Assembly: GCA_947579605.1 (NCBI GenBank)
Contig: OX388320.1
Location: 5,270,001 to 5,334,000, forward strand
DNA from: Athripsodes cinereus
Taxonomy: Eukaryota > Arthropoda > Insecta > Trichoptera > Leptoceridae
DNA: 64,000 bases
Reading direction: 5' to 3'
Each line of letters begins with the position of its first letter. The first letter of the stretch is position 1. Shown here piece after piece: positions 33,619 through 45,750 of this stretch. A program made the translations under genes and the position numbers. The notes under the pieces are model-generated. The model was not told the origin of the DNA, searched no databases, and saw only the letters and a list, made by a program, of their open reading frames with translations.

Positions 33619-34057
33619 CAGGGATGTTGCGAATATTCGCATCCGTATCCGCAAATGCGGAGCTTCCGCATGTATTTATTGGACATCTGCATCCGCATCC
33701 GCAATAATCGATGCGGATGTTCACGCGGATGCGGATGTAAGACAATTTGCGACAAGAAAGAAATGGGGCGGGGCCGGCGAATGGCGCGTGCCGTTCGCAC
33801 ATGACATTAACCAATGGGAACGAAAAAATTGGTGACAAGATCCGACGCGTTTTTATTTTTGCCGGTTTTTGCAAATAACAAAAAAAAATATTTCGCCAAA
33901 AAAACCATAATATTATTGTAGCAACAATTTCGTCACATATTTGAAAGTGGGTCCTACCAACTAAGATAGTTCCTACTTTTTTTCTATAACATCTTAAACA
34001 TCCGCATCCGCATTCACATCCGCGGATGTGTAAAAATCGACATCCGCAACATCCCTG
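33619..34057. mobile_element. Non-autonomous hAT element, 439 bp
   Basis: Exact 13-bp ends cagggatgttgcg, exact 8-bp target duplication gttgacaa (33611-33618 and 34058-34065), and dense subterminal gcggatgcggatg / catccgcatccgc motifs. No transposase is encoded; the 182-codon minus-strand frame across it is a product of the repeats. Confidence 0.93.
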
Positions 34058-34703
34058 GTTGACAACACCAATGAGACATCTTGATTGGAAAAGCAAGTTC
34101 ACACAATGTTACAATGTGATAATGTTACGATAGGTTTTTAATAATTTATTGGTTTAAGAAACACGTCCCTCTTACACAAATATCATGTAAGTACATTTTA
34201 TATATAATAATAAGTAAGTAGGTATATTAGCTGTTATATTATTAAGTTGACTGAAGGGTTGGTTACCCCCATTTCTCTCTATCTCCCTTGTATTGATTGG
34301 ATCGGATACAATCTACTTGGAGGGATGATTGAGTAAATTAAGAGTTACTTACCTACATAATAAATATTATCGCAGATTACATACACTAGGTTCTTCATTA
34401 TCCGGGAGGAATTTCATAAATTTGGAACTTAGGTGTAGGTATACCTACTGTTTTAGTAGTGATTTTTTTCTTAAAATTGGCAGTGCACCTAAATATAAAT
34501 ATCGTCTTTTGTATACTCTACGTACACCTAGTCTTGAAAAATACTTTTTAGGTGGTTTTGAGAAAGACCGTTGGCTTCTGCCCGACGTTTCGTGCGGGAT
34601 TCAACCCAGTGGCGGATACAGATGGGGGGCGTGCACCTCCCTAGTGACGATGTCTTGTATATGATCAGTTTTAATAAAATAGCATTGTCTTGTATATGTC
34701 TTT

Positions 34704-35038
34704 CTTCTTCTCTTCTCAAAGTGCCATATCAGGCCTCTCTGTCCTGTGCCAGCCGGAACAACTCCTCCACCCTCCGAACTCCGGTCCACTCTCGGATGTT
34801 TCTCAGCCAGGACATCTGCCGCCTTCCCACACCACGACTACCCTCAATTTTTCCTTTCAAAATGAGTTGGAGCAAACTATATTTCTCATTTCGAAGTACG
34901 TGTCCCAAATATGCCATCTTCCTCATCTTTATGTTGGATAACAACTCTCTATCTGTTCTAGCCCTCCGCAACACCTCATTATTGGTAACCAAATCAGTCC
35001 ATGGGATGCGCAACATTCTGCGATGAAGCCACATCTCA
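34704..35038 (-). mobile_element. 5'-truncated RTE-like LINE, 335 bp
   Basis: The 10-bp duplication atatgtcttt flanks it (34694-34703 and 35039-35048). It encodes on the minus strand the same ORF2 end as 31447-32459 (WLHRRMLRIPWTDLVTNNE ... RMSW-type motif) and the same GA-rich tail. The copy differs by few bases from the longer one. Confidence 0.9.
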
Positions 35039-35194
35039 ATATGTCTTTAATCAGTTTAAATAAAACTTTCTTAAACTTTGCATGTGACTTGATTATTTTT
35101 TTATTACGATAAAAGTAAAGGTAGCTCAAGATATCTTTAGCGCCCCCTCTTGAGTTTTTTTCTGAATCCGCCACTGATTCAATATGGGCCCCTA

Positions 35195-35356
35195 GTTAAA
35201 ACACATTTAAGCGTTACGTTTTCGTTCAAACAAGACGAGATTGCGAGAACGCATCAATTTTCGTGGCTAAAATAGACAAGTAGCTACGAAAATTGACACG
35301 TTCTCGCAACGTCATCAAAGTTTGAACGAAAACGTAACGCTTAAATGTGTTTTGAC
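35195..35356. mobile_element. Palindromic TA-type foldback element, copy C
   Basis: 162 bp, gttaaaacacatttaagcg ... cgcttaaatgtgttttgac, with TA on both sides (35193-35194, 35357-35358). Arms of about 75 bp pair almost fully around a short centre. It is shorter than copy B. Confidence 0.88.
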
Positions 35357-35469
35357 TAGGCCTACTGATGCTGGGGCGTAGAGAGGCGGTGGCAGGTTTC
35401 TGCAGCGCGAGTGTCGTGAAGGCAGCAGGCGTCGATGAGCGAAAAATATAAAAAATATATATTTGAAAT

Positions 35470-35632
35470 ATGTATTTGGGTTTTTGTTATAAATCCAAAT
35501 AAAACTTTATACACCTTTCACAGTAAGCTAAAGTTTGTGTAGTAAAAGAGGAGTTTGTCGCCACTTGGGATCGAAATACGCACTTCTTGTGCATGAAGCC
35601 AATACTTTACCCCCAGACTACCGATGAACTCT
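35470..35632 (-). mobile_element. tRNA-derived SINE, family 1, diverged
   Basis: Minus-strand head gagttcatcggtagtctggg, B-box-like region tttcgatccc, body, and tail with atttggatttataac. Divergence from 20868 and 57603 suggests an older copy. Confidence 0.8.
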
Positions 35633-36760
35633 ATTGAGTATGATAGTTAACTGGTACATTTTTGAAGAAAAGTCAAACAATAAAAAAGAGAGAAAATTTG
35701 GAAAATGAATGTCTAAAATATATAGGACCATTGAATAATAAAGGTGAATGTTTTCTTTTACCATCATAGCTTTTAAATTATAAAAAGAGACGTCTTTCGA
35801 CTTCTAATCCTTGTCGACCTTAGAAAACCCTTAGATTTTAGAATATTTCTATAATAAAACTATGTAACGTAATAATAAAACACTTGTTCTACGACATGTT
35901 ATCCAATTATGAAATTCTACTACTGGTGTAACATGAAAATATTTTGAAGTTCCTATTAATTGATCTAATTTATTTTAAAACTTTAATTATACTTTAATTT
36001 CTTTCAACTAACCTCATACATCATTCATTGCATTATTCCGGATAAACGAGAGTGTACTTTATTTAGTTATCATATATTCCTATTGAATCTAGATATAAGT
36101 AGGGATGCTGTATATATATTCAACTTAATGAAAAATAAACAAAATATTCATTCATTCACACTGTCACAACATTGCTACGGTTGAAGTAGCAAGCGAGTCA
36201 TCTACGAGTTTGCATCTCCGTGCTAAAAATAACAAAGAATGAGTGACGCCGCACCTCTTTATTGAATTATTGAAGATGTCGAATATCTTTCACGGGATTG
36301 GTTTGTGAATACCTTCCTTTTATAGGATACTCGAAATCTTGCAAAAGATACTGGGAGATCTAATTTTTACCGGAAACTCTTCGAGATATTTTCAACTCGA
36401 CATTATATTTGTTTATTGATTCAATACTCTATATACTATGAATGTTTTATTTTCTATGACAAAAGTAGATCACCTATTTTTTGGAAGGGATCTCACGGGA
36501 TTTAGATGCGATTAATCGAATAAATGATTTTTGAACTAGCTTTTAGAATTCAATAATTAACGCAACCTAAAAATGTTTACTTTAATATTATAAACTGTAA
36601 GCTATCGATGTGACGAAATTGTAAACCTACAAATATATTTCGCAAGTAAAGTAGAATCTCACAGCTATTATCATTAGTAGACACCATAGACATTTAAAAC
36701 TATAGAAAAGCTTTTAAATTAAAAAAAGTTAAACACCTAGTGGACAGATGATAGTTGACA
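35633..36760. other. No gene or clear repeat seen
   Basis: AT-rich, no open frame of note. Short segments (for example about 36325-36370, gatactcgaaatcttgcaaaagatactgggaga) resemble an interspersed repeat also present near 40520 and 58670. Confidence 0.35.
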
Positions 36761-36765
36761 GATGA

Positions 36766-36930
36766 TTCGTCGGTAGCTTGGAGGTAGAGTCTCGGCCTCG
36801 TGCACATGAGGTGTGTGGTTCAATCCCAGGTGCCGGCAAACTCCTCTTTCATAACACAAGCTTTTAGCTTACTATGAAATGTGTATACGGTTGTATTGGG
36901 GTTTATAACAAAAATCCAGTTACATATTTA
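36766..36930 (+). mobile_element. tRNA-derived SINE, family 1, + strand copy
   Basis: ttcgtcggtagcttggaggtag head, B-box ggttcaatccc, body, and tail ggggtttataacaaaaatcc. Boxes and order match the other members. Confidence 0.85.
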
Positions 36931-37799
36931 TCATTAAAAAAATATTGTGCCCTGAATATTGCCACACATTGCGAATAATCGTAAACAATGTGCTAACTTC
37001 ACGTTGCTCTGATTATATCTAAGCATTACATAAAAAAATCTTTATTCATAGGTACGTTTATCATTTGTATCCATATATTTTGTACAATAAAGTTTATTAT
37101 TATTATTATTATTATTATTACGTTACTTTTTTACTATCTCTTAATCTCTTTATTAGGTAGTCACATATTTGTGTAGGAGATAGCGGGAAAAGAATGTCTC
37201 AGATGTGAACATTTAATGAATAGTCTATAGTTATAAATGTCAGACAGACGCCTTTTGATAGCAATAATTGGTCTAATAGATTCCTACTTAGCATACTAAC
37301 TTCTAATGCATATAACGGTTTAATTAAATTCTAAATTCTAGACGCCAGCCTTAGCGGACTTGTATAGTTAATCAATATGTGTCGTATAATCAATACATTT
37401 CCAATGCAGGCTTCAATAATTTGAATATGTATGATTGAACACAAATTTAATTTACCAATAAAATTACTATGTAACAATTGGAATATTCTTTTCGGAAAAA
37501 AAATCTGATTTTTAATAAGTAATACCTAATTTCTACACTCCTTTCAAGGCAAAACAAGTTGCCTTCTTTCCGAGCGATTTTACACCAATCGAGTCAACTT
37601 TTGAAATTCATGTAGGCTATCAGAAACCTTGAGGAAGGAAAAATAGTATGCTTTTGACTATAATTTGACATACTCGTGACTCATATTCTATACCCATACC
37701 ATATTCTATACCCCAATTACAAACATGTACAGGTATATAACTGTTATTGGATTTGGAAGAATAAGTCGGCCTTCCAGTCTTTTCTGTAAGTTTTTGAGT

Positions 37800-38413
37800 G
37801 CAATAATAATAATAGACAATTTATAATGCGCCGTTTTGTGGAATAAATCCACTTCAAGGGCGCGTCCTAAAATATTGTGTTAATACTTGTAACTTAATCC
37901 TAATAGGTACATATGTATTTATGAGCAACTTATATTATAAACTATGTACATACATAAAATAATAACAACGAATTATACAATTTATATCAGTTATATGATA
38001 CGCCAAACAAGTGTGTTTTCAACCGACTCTTAAACAAAGCAAGAGACTGTGTCTTACGCACTTGTTCAGGAAGATCATTCCACATGGATGGTCCAGCCGA
38101 GCTGAAGGCTCGATAGGAATATTTTGGTCTTCCTCTTACACTGACCTCCGTCAGCCTGACACCTGCGTCAGAGCCTGATCTAAGGGTGGCTTGCCTTTGA
38201 TTTGGAACCTGTTGTCTACAGAGATCGGAGATGTATGATGGCGACATATTGTGAATGGACTTGAAAACTGTGAGGCAAATCTTAAAAGTCACTCTTTCTG
38301 CGCACTTGAGCCAGTCCCTGGTCATGTAGTGGTTATGTGAGAGCGTTGGTCAAATTTGAAAATCAACCGGGCAGCGGCGTTGAGGACAGTTTGGATTCTC
38401 AGTGAAAGACGAG
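37800..38413 (-). mobile_element. CR1/L2-like LINE 3' end
   Basis: The minus-strand frame 37987-38325 encodes the RT end typical of these LINEs: ERVTFKICLTVFKSIHNMSP, then RAFSSAGPSMWNDLPEQVRK and LFKSRLKTHLF. It is followed by a 3' UTR with ccacaaaacggcgcattat and an (att)n tail. A second 3' tail of the family is at 38717-38785. Confidence 0.82.
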
Positions 38414-38495
38414 TATTTTTTTTCACATTCTCTTTATCCTGCAGTTCGTATATGAGTATTACGTTACCTAAAGTGAGTGAAATTGTACATACTTA

Positions 38496-38592
38496 GTGAA
38501 AAGTTTGTTTTCGGTTTTTATCAGTGACACTATTAAAGTGAAAATTGAACTTTTATAGTGTCACTAATGAAAACCGAAAACAAATTTTTCAC
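38496..38592. repeat. Long hairpin: 44-bp arms, 9-bp loop
   Basis: Left arm 38496-38539 (gtgaaaagtttgttttcgg...) pairs with right arm 38549-38592 with about four mismatches. No TSD was identified. It could be a small foldback element or a source of hairpin RNA. Confidence 0.8.
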
Positions 38593-38716
38593 ATATTATG
38601 TGACAGTTGTCGTCATAGTATCGTCATCATCAGGTGAAAAAGGTTGACTTAAAGATGTTGCTCAAGTCTGCATTTTGGTATAAATTTAACAACTCACAAA
38701 TTTTGGGTCTATTTCT

Positions 38717-38785
38717 ATAATAATAATAATAATCATCTGGACAATTTATTGAGCGCCGTTTTGTGGTACAAACCACCACAAGGGC
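38717..38785 (-). mobile_element. Very short LINE 3' end, same family as 37800-38413
   Basis: It shares gagcgccgttttgtgg and accaccacaagggcgc with the tail of the larger copy, next to the same (taa)n microsatellite. Confidence 0.65.
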
Positions 38786-39452
38786 GCATTTTCAGTTTTA
38801 ATTTAAATTTATTTATTGTTATTTATCAAATTTTAATATATTTTATGAATTTAATTTAACTATTAAAAATAATTAATGTATTTCTAACTGTCACAAATTT
38901 GAAATATGAAACAATTATATGAGTTCTAATTGTAGGTATTATTATTATTGTCAAAAATTTTATCCACTAGTTCATTTGTTTTTTAATTTGTAATTTTTAA
39001 TTAGTTTGAAAGTAATTTAACACTTGAAAAACAATTATCCTTATTAAACTATTGAAACTAAAAACACTGTATTAAAATTTTGTTATTTTGAATCATTATT
39101 AGACAATATTTTAATTTTTAAAAATGAGACGTCAGAGGTTTCAGGCAGCCACTACGGGCGCCATCCACCGACCATCATCTACTATAGATTATCCAGCAGC
39201 ACCCAGAACGAAGATAAATATTGATGATTTATTTATTTACATCTTCAACAGGGATATTATAAATAATGTTGATCAGAATAAAACAAAACCATAAGTGGAC
39301 CACCAAAGTCCCCTATTATTACCAGTATACTAATTACAATCATTTTCAATAAACAATAGAGTCAAGCATGTGGGATTCAAAACAATCAGGGTTTTTACAA
39401 CAAAAATAAATCATACATAAATGTTACCAGTTAAATCAAATGTCGAAATTAG
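38786..39452. other. No gene; one repeat half at about 39121-39240
   Basis: AT-rich. The block gattatccagcagcacccag (39188 on) reappears inverted at about 40345-40375, 1.15 kb away, which may mark the arms of a larger unrecognised element. Confidence 0.35.
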
Positions 39453-39460
39453 ACTAAATA

Positions 39461-39852
39461 CATCATACATACATACCATCACGCCGCTTCCCTCGCGGGG
39501 TAGGCAGAAAGGATCGAGCGCCACTTCCTTCTATCCTTGCATACATCTTTCGCTTCCGTCACTGTCATACAATTCCTCATGCATGCTCTCCTGTTCAATG
39601 TGCTCAACACGTGACCGTCCTGTAGGATTTGATTTAAATGGTCTTGCCATTTAATCCTCGGACGTCCGCGTCTCCGAGCACCATTCCTCTCAGCCAAATA
39701 TATCTTCTTAGTCATTCTGTCCTCATTCATTCTTTCCACGTGCCCAAACCATCTTAACTTATTTACATTCATCTTTGTTATTACACCAACTTTCATTCCA
39801 CATTCCTTTCGTATATCACTGTTACGCACACGATCTCTCAGACTCTTGCCAC
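39461..39852 (-). mobile_element. 5'-truncated LINE, 392 bp, exact TSD
   Basis: The 8-bp duplication actaaata (39453-39460 and 39853-39860) flanks it. The minus strand encodes the ORF2 end VNKLRWFGHVERM, LAERNGARRRGRPRIKW and ...AYPAREAA, with a (tgta)n tail at the left. It is a longer member of the family seen at 25705-25965. Confidence 0.9.
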
Positions 39853-40390
39853 ACTAAATATTTATTTGTAATATATTACATATTCACAAATTAAAATGAA
39901 AATCAACAATTTACAATTGAGAAAATTAAAGTAAAATGAAAATTATTCGTAAATTCGAATGAAAATCAACAATATACAATTGAGAAAATTAATATAAACA
40001 TTTAAAACACGAGATAAAATAAAACAATAATTTTTTTTTTTATGATAATAGTTGTATCTATTTTTATTATCTTTCTCTCTACACTGTTACAAAATATCAT
40101 AGGGCACCCATATTATATGAGCTGTGGGAGGGGTGCAGATTATACTTTCCAATTATTTATTCCTCCATATTTATTGCATTTCATGAATAATAATTATGTA
40201 TTTTTCCATTGCTTTATATACCTGGAGGATCTGCACCCCCTCCTTTCCATGTTTTCATCTGGGCACTTCTATGATATCTTGTAACTGTATGCAGTTGAGG
40301 ATAATAAAAATAAATAAAACTTATGATCAACAATATAATAATTATATTTTCGTTCTGGGTACTGCTGGATAACCTATTGTAGAAATTGAT

Positions 40391-40575
40391 TCCATCACGA
40401 CATATCCCACATGTGGGGTAGTCAGCAGACAATGTCGGTGCCAATAAAAAAAAGTAATTCAGGATGGGTGGCAAACCTTACTGCTGAATTTAAGATGTAG
40501 ATTTTTATATTTTTGAAACACCTGCTTTTTACAAGACATTCAAAAACTTACTGAAAAGTCTGAGACTAATTCTTT
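40391..40575 (+). repeat. Copy of the CCATCACGGCATATCCC repeat family, long form
   Basis: This shows the fullest block order: catcacgacatatcccac, gtggggtagtcagcag, ttcaggatgggtggcaaacc, gaatttaagatgtagat, then tttttacaagacattcaaaa and ttactgaaaagtctgaga. The last blocks also occur alone (about 7870-7915, 24500-24545, 37770-37795). Confidence 0.7.
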
Positions 40576-40599
40576 GCGAGGTGGTCCACGGCACAAAAA

Positions 40600-41470
40600 A
40601 ACTCACTATGACAAAAACGCTACTCTGTTTTTATAAATTTTCGTTACACCGCTGTATCTTAGTCTAGTATTATTAATTAAACCTCCTACGACTTACATAT
40701 GTACATACATAACTAAATTCACTAAAAATAATTAGTGTAGGATTAATTGGAAACTGGGTAGACTACTTCGCCCACTACATATCTACATTTCACTATACTT
40801 ATCTACATGTTGTTAACACTTTCGTAAGAAGGTTAGTTCCTAAATTAGGTATGTATTGAATTATACGAGTATTAATTACACTTAACACGTATCCTTGTAG
40901 AATAAAATAGTTTCCTTAAATCCATAACAAACATTAATTTATAAACGTCCCATGGAGATTGTTATAAATTAATGTTTGTTATATTTCAATTCTGTTTTGA
41001 TAAATTCTTACTCATCGACGTATTGTGAAAAACAATTACAGGGACCAATAATAAAATTATAGAATCGTAACACCGTACACAATAGGATGTGTGGCCATGT
41101 TTCGAATACCTTCGCACTTTCTAGAGTTAGTAAATCATGCGGAATTTTGTTCCTCAACAACGGACTAGCCACACAGAAGGCACGGTCTACATAGTTAGCC
41201 AAAAAACCCATACGCGGCAACAACAACGGCAAGGTCAAATAATGATTTCTCCTTTTCCATTCTTATAATTTATTTTAAAATTTTGTGTAAATTAACTATT
41301 TGAACGCAATTGTGGAAACTCGCACTGTTTGCTGTCACAGGTGTGATATAATTATAAGACTGCAGCCAATCAAGATCTCCTGGTCACTGCTGATGAGCTT
41401 TCGGCCGACTTGAAAATTTAAGTCTCTGGAATCAGGCATAATAAGCTCAAGGCGGACGGATATATCGAAC
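40600..41470. other. No gene seen
   Basis: The minus-strand segment 41008-41238 (NYVDRAFCVASPLLRNKIPHDL) resembles a degraded LINE RT end of the 'FxxxxPxLWNxLP' type but is too short and altered to call firmly. Confidence 0.35.
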
Positions 41471-41472
41471 AT

Positions 41473-41525
41473 TGTATTTGGGTTTATAACAAAACCCAGA
41501 TATATCTTTTAAAAAAAAAAAAAAA
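41473..41525 (+). mobile_element. SINE family 1 tail only
   Basis: gtatttgggtttataacaaa then acccagatatatctttt and an A run. The head is missing, so this is a 5'-truncated copy. Confidence 0.75.
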
Positions 41526-42394
41526 TTTCGGTCACCTTGTAAGTAAGAAAAAGTCATGTAAATATACATGTAAACTCATTCGTTGCTGGGTAGGTATATT
41601 TAATATAATTATTTTATATTTGACGAATTTTTTGAACTACATATGACAATACAGAGAAAAATGTTTGGAAGTCTACTTCAAAAGCTAATAATATCAATAT
41701 TTTTCAGTCGTTTCTAACTTTTTGATATGTTATGGGATTATGAAAGGTGTAAAAGCTTAGTACGATAGCAATATATCTTCACCCACTACATATAGTTTAA
41801 AAGTTAATATATTCTGTGAGGTTCATCTAGATCCAACAGACAACACTGTCTACTGAATGTACAGAACACTGTATAATATATACCTACTGACAATTTACTA
41901 TCAGTAACAATAACGAAAGCAATAAAGGTTTGTGAAAAGCTTTGTCACCTGATATTATCATATATTTATTATTATCAAGGTTTAATATTGTTTACTGCAT
42001 ACAATATAGTGAGCAATAATAATGTATTGCACAAATGAAAATATTTTATTAAAGTTGAGCAACATTGTGTTGCTAAAAGGCGCAGGTATTCGTTTGACAT
42101 CACGAGTAAGGTGTTTAAAATTTATTTGTGTTTATTTAATTTTCACTTTAAATTGATTACAAGCAGTTTTACGTAGAAATACATTCATATTAAATACAAT
42201 CAATACTCTTACAAAGGGCGATAAACTATCATAAATTTGACACTCAAATTATCATATGATTTGTATATTTGTAACATGGTGCCCATGTGTATCCACATCT
42301 GTAAATTTTGTTTATTTTATAATAAGGCATAACCTGCTTCGTTTAATTAAATTTTAGTAAAATTTTATTTTGATTCAGTGATGAATACATATAT

Positions 42395-42545
42395 CGTATT
42401 CGGTGGTTTCGGGATATCCATGTGGTGATTTTTAACTCTAGCTTTCGGCGAACGCGCTGCCGCCATCTTCAGGAGTGTGAAGCGACCCGAAAGCTAGAAT
42501 TAGAAATCATCACACGAAGATCTCAAAATCCACCAAACACGATGT
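42395..42545. mobile_element. Inverted pair of ends, Penelope-like, with a hammerhead-like core
   Basis: Left arm about 42395-42446 and right arm about 42488-42545 are imperfect inverted copies (..gtggtgatttttaactctag / ctagaattagaaatcatcac..). On the minus strand CTGAAGA (42472-42466), a 4-bp stem ggcg/cgcc and GAAA (42446-42443) match the order of the hammerhead core CUGANGA-stem II-GAAA. Penelope-like retroelements are known to carry such motifs. No RT or GIY-YIG gene is present. Confidence 0.5.
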
Positions 42546-42599
42546 TAAAGACCGTGAAAACCTAAAAAGTTATTTGAATACATATAATATTTTTTGTTT

Positions 42600-44030
42600 T
42601 GTTTTCACTATGTTATTTTTTATGTGTTATTAGAGTAAGTGTATTATATCTAAAAAAAGTATTTTAAACTGCCTTAACACTGTAAAAAGCGAAATCCGTT
42701 TATTACTTTAATTAATAAATAAACAGAAACCTTAGAAAAAGGAACATCACCTTATTTGGGAGTAGCCCAGATGGGGCTCGAACCAACAACACATCCTTTA
42801 TGCTAGGTGCTCTGTATTCAATTTATTGATGTTACTCTGTAGACATAAAATCGTTTTAATTTTCTATGTTTGCTCATATACAACAAAAAATGAAAATATT
42901 ACATAAGATAAATAATTGTAGATTCTGTTCTTTTCTGGAGATGTGATATTAAGTAAAGCTAGGCAGGCTTTCGAGTATTAATAGACTTTCTACGTAAAAC
43001 TTTCTTTGTAATTTTCAATTAATATCCGTAAAACGGAAGTTGCTGTTTTATTATTCTTGAGCTATTTTATTTTCATAGTTCGTTTGACTTTTCAACACTA
43101 AGTTTTAAGTTTTCAAAGAATAAAAAATCAATTAAGAAAAATACAATAAAGCTTACTTTATTTTTTATTAAAGTCATTGGGCACCTTTTTAAAACCATTG
43201 GTATGTAATTGGTAGATACCTATTAAAATTGTTTAACTAATTAACAAATTTCGATGGTGCAATGACTCTTTCTTTTGTAAATCGCACGAGGTATAGAGTT
43301 CAACTCCTGATTGGTCTTGGAATTTTTAACAAGAAATTTTGTGGTTGATATCTCGTCTAAGTAGAGTGTAGACGAACGACTTGAGGAAGGAAGGAAAGTC
43401 AAATGAAAGAAATTGCGTTTAAAATTATTTTCTTTTAAAAGACAGACTCATATTCAATTTAGCGATGAGGAAAGGTGTTCATCAGTCACAATAGTGTTCA
43501 TAAACATACAATTGTGAGAAGAAGTATATGTAAGAAGTTAAAATATAATATAAAAGAAAGGTGTTCGAAAAATAATGCCATTTTACATCTTTAATTCAGC
43601 GAAGAGGTTTGCAACTCGTTCTGAATGCCATATTTTTTGTTGGCACGTAGACGACAGCTTGCATTTTTTTTCCATACGGCTGGTTACTCCTATTATGTGT
43701 TAGAATAGTAGTAATAATAGTAGTCAAGATAAAGAAATTTATACATTGCCTTACTTGTAAAAACGATATTATATTTGGTTTCATCGCTTATTTTAGATTA
43801 AGTTATACTTTATAAACAAAAATAAAATAAAATATTGAATGAATTGCAACCTAGAATATTTTAGTTTAAACAATAATATCTGCATGTACATATATAGTAA
43901 GGCATAAATAAAACATCCATTTTTTTTACAAGAAAAGCCAACATTTACAAATTTATCAACTATGTACATTGCGAGGTGTGGTATATTGTTTCTATAAAAA
44001 TGACAATATACAAAAGAACATTACAAATTA
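42600..44030. other. No gene; weak SINE-like piece
   Basis: Around 42750-42830 the minus strand has ggttcgagccccatctgggc, a B-box-like sequence from a tRNA-derived repeat. The rest is AT-rich with nothing recognised. Confidence 0.35.
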
Positions 44031-44033
44031 CAA

Positions 44034-44373
44034 TCTAATATATAAAATTCTCGTGTCGCGGTGTTTGTTATCATACTGCTCCGAAACGGCTGGACCGATT
44101 TTGATGAAATTTTGTTTGCTTATCGGGTAGGTCTGAGAATCGACCAACATCTATTTTTCATACCCCTAAAAGTTAAGGGTTGTCCACCCCGAATTTTAAA
44201 TTTTATTTTTTGGACGAAATTTTTATTTTTATTTTTTATGGTGAGGCATTAAAAAATACACACAGTCTTAAATTTTCACTCTTCTACCATCAACCGCTAT
44301 TTTTTAATAGCGATATTAGTAGGTAATTTAGAAATAATGTATATGGCTAAACAACGTTTGCCGGATCAGCTAG
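44034..44373 (+). mobile_element. Short non-autonomous Helitron, 340 bp
   Basis: It starts TC (tctaatatataaaattctcg) after an A and ends CTAG before a T, the A^T insertion mode of Helitrons. Internal blocks aacggctggaccgatttt, cccctaaaagttaagggttg and ...gccggatcagctag are those of short lepidopteran-type Helitrons. A hairpin cgctatttttt/aatagcg lies near 44297. No Rep/helicase is encoded. Confidence 0.8.
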
Positions 44374-45109
44374 TTGTTTCTATAAAAAAGTTAGAATATA
44401 CAAAAGAACCTACGTTACAATTTAATACTTAATATAAACCTCAATATTACTTTTTACACACCTGGGTCTTCTGTGATACTTTGTATTATTAATAAAACTA
44501 CTTTGTAGTTTACGAGTGCAGTTCCATTTTATTGTCCAGGCTTCCACAAAGAACTGGAAGAAGGTATTAAAGTAGGTACATAGTAAGGCACTTGTATCGT
44601 TCGTCCAGTAAAACGTAGTTTTCCACTTGACATTTTACATTTCAAAGTTGTAAACTTTGCAATATACCTACTCGTTGTAAGTTGTAAAGTTGGCAATACA
44701 CTAGTACACCAGTTTTGTGACATTGTATAACGTCCTTAACATAAAGTGACAAAAAAACATGTATTCATTGTTATTTTATTTTTATTTTCATTAGGTCGTG
44801 GAAAGAGGTAGATATTTTTTAATTCGCACTAATTTATTTTCAAGTGTCCTGTAAAGACATTTAAATATATAAAACATTTGAAATATTGAATTCAACCATG
44901 AAATACGTTTTTTTATGATATTTTTTGTTGTTGATGATCTTATTATACATTAGAAATTATAAAACAATATAGAATACAAAATATTGAGATGATAGGCAGT
45001 TGCGAGATTATCACTATATAGTGATTTCTCTTATCAAACCACGTCATGTTGACACATGCCTAACTAAAAATTTACTATGTTATTGTTTTTGGTACAAAGA
45101 AAACTATCT

Positions 45110-45580
45110 GTTTGTTAACTGCATGCAATTTGTTCACTTATTGCAAGAGATACACCGTGTTGATAATTATAGTTTCAAAAAATTAGATCAGCGTTTGTAT
45201 TTTATTTTGTGTAGTTAGTTTTGCATGCAGTTAAAATGTGGAATAATCTACCTTGCAATATCAGAAACTCCCCTACGCTACACGTTTTTAAAAATAACCT
45301 AAAATCCATAGACTTATCCTAAATTGTTCCTCCTCTTGCCTTAATCCTTCGTTTCGTAGTATTCATTACAGGAAACATGATACATATAATGTTCTATTTA
45401 GGAATAAGAATGTAATTAGTTAGGTATAATTAAGTTTAGTACATTTAGTATTAATTACACATTGTCAACATAATATCACACATTATTTTGGTTAGCTGGA
45501 AGATATTGCCTCCAGGCAATAAACTCGCCAATTGCTCATGATTTTTTTTATGATCAATAAAGTGTTATTATTTTGAAAGA
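45110..45580 (+). mobile_element. LINE ORF2 end plus 3' UTR
   Basis: The phrase WNNLPCNIRNSPTLHVFKNN (about 45238-45300), then a stop, is the CR1/Jockey-type RT ending. Its 3' UTR runs to gttagctggaagatattgcc, ggcaataaactcgcc and gatcaataaagtg, matching the ttggaagagatcgc-type tails elsewhere. Confidence 0.7.
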
Positions 45581-45750
45581 TATCCAATCATTTTGAAGTG
45601 TAAAATAATTAGAAGTCTAATTATGTGCTTGATAATGTTACTCTCCGTATTGAAATCTATAATTTACGCATAAGTGAATGCTTTGAAGCGGTTGTTAGTA
45701 TAGTTATTAGATATAATCTCGAATTTCAAGTCCTCCCATAACATATCTAT

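Noticed and set aside
33554..34102. 182-codon minus-strand frame
   Set aside because: It runs across both ends of a hAT MITE and is built from its gcggatg repeats.
37096..37122. (att)n microsatellite as a LINE tail
   Set aside because: No adjacent LINE-coding or 3' UTR sequence could be recognised, so it was left as a simple repeat.
41391..41425. Third hammerhead-like motif (ctgatga ... gaaa)
   Set aside because: The sequence between the two boxes does not form a stem II.
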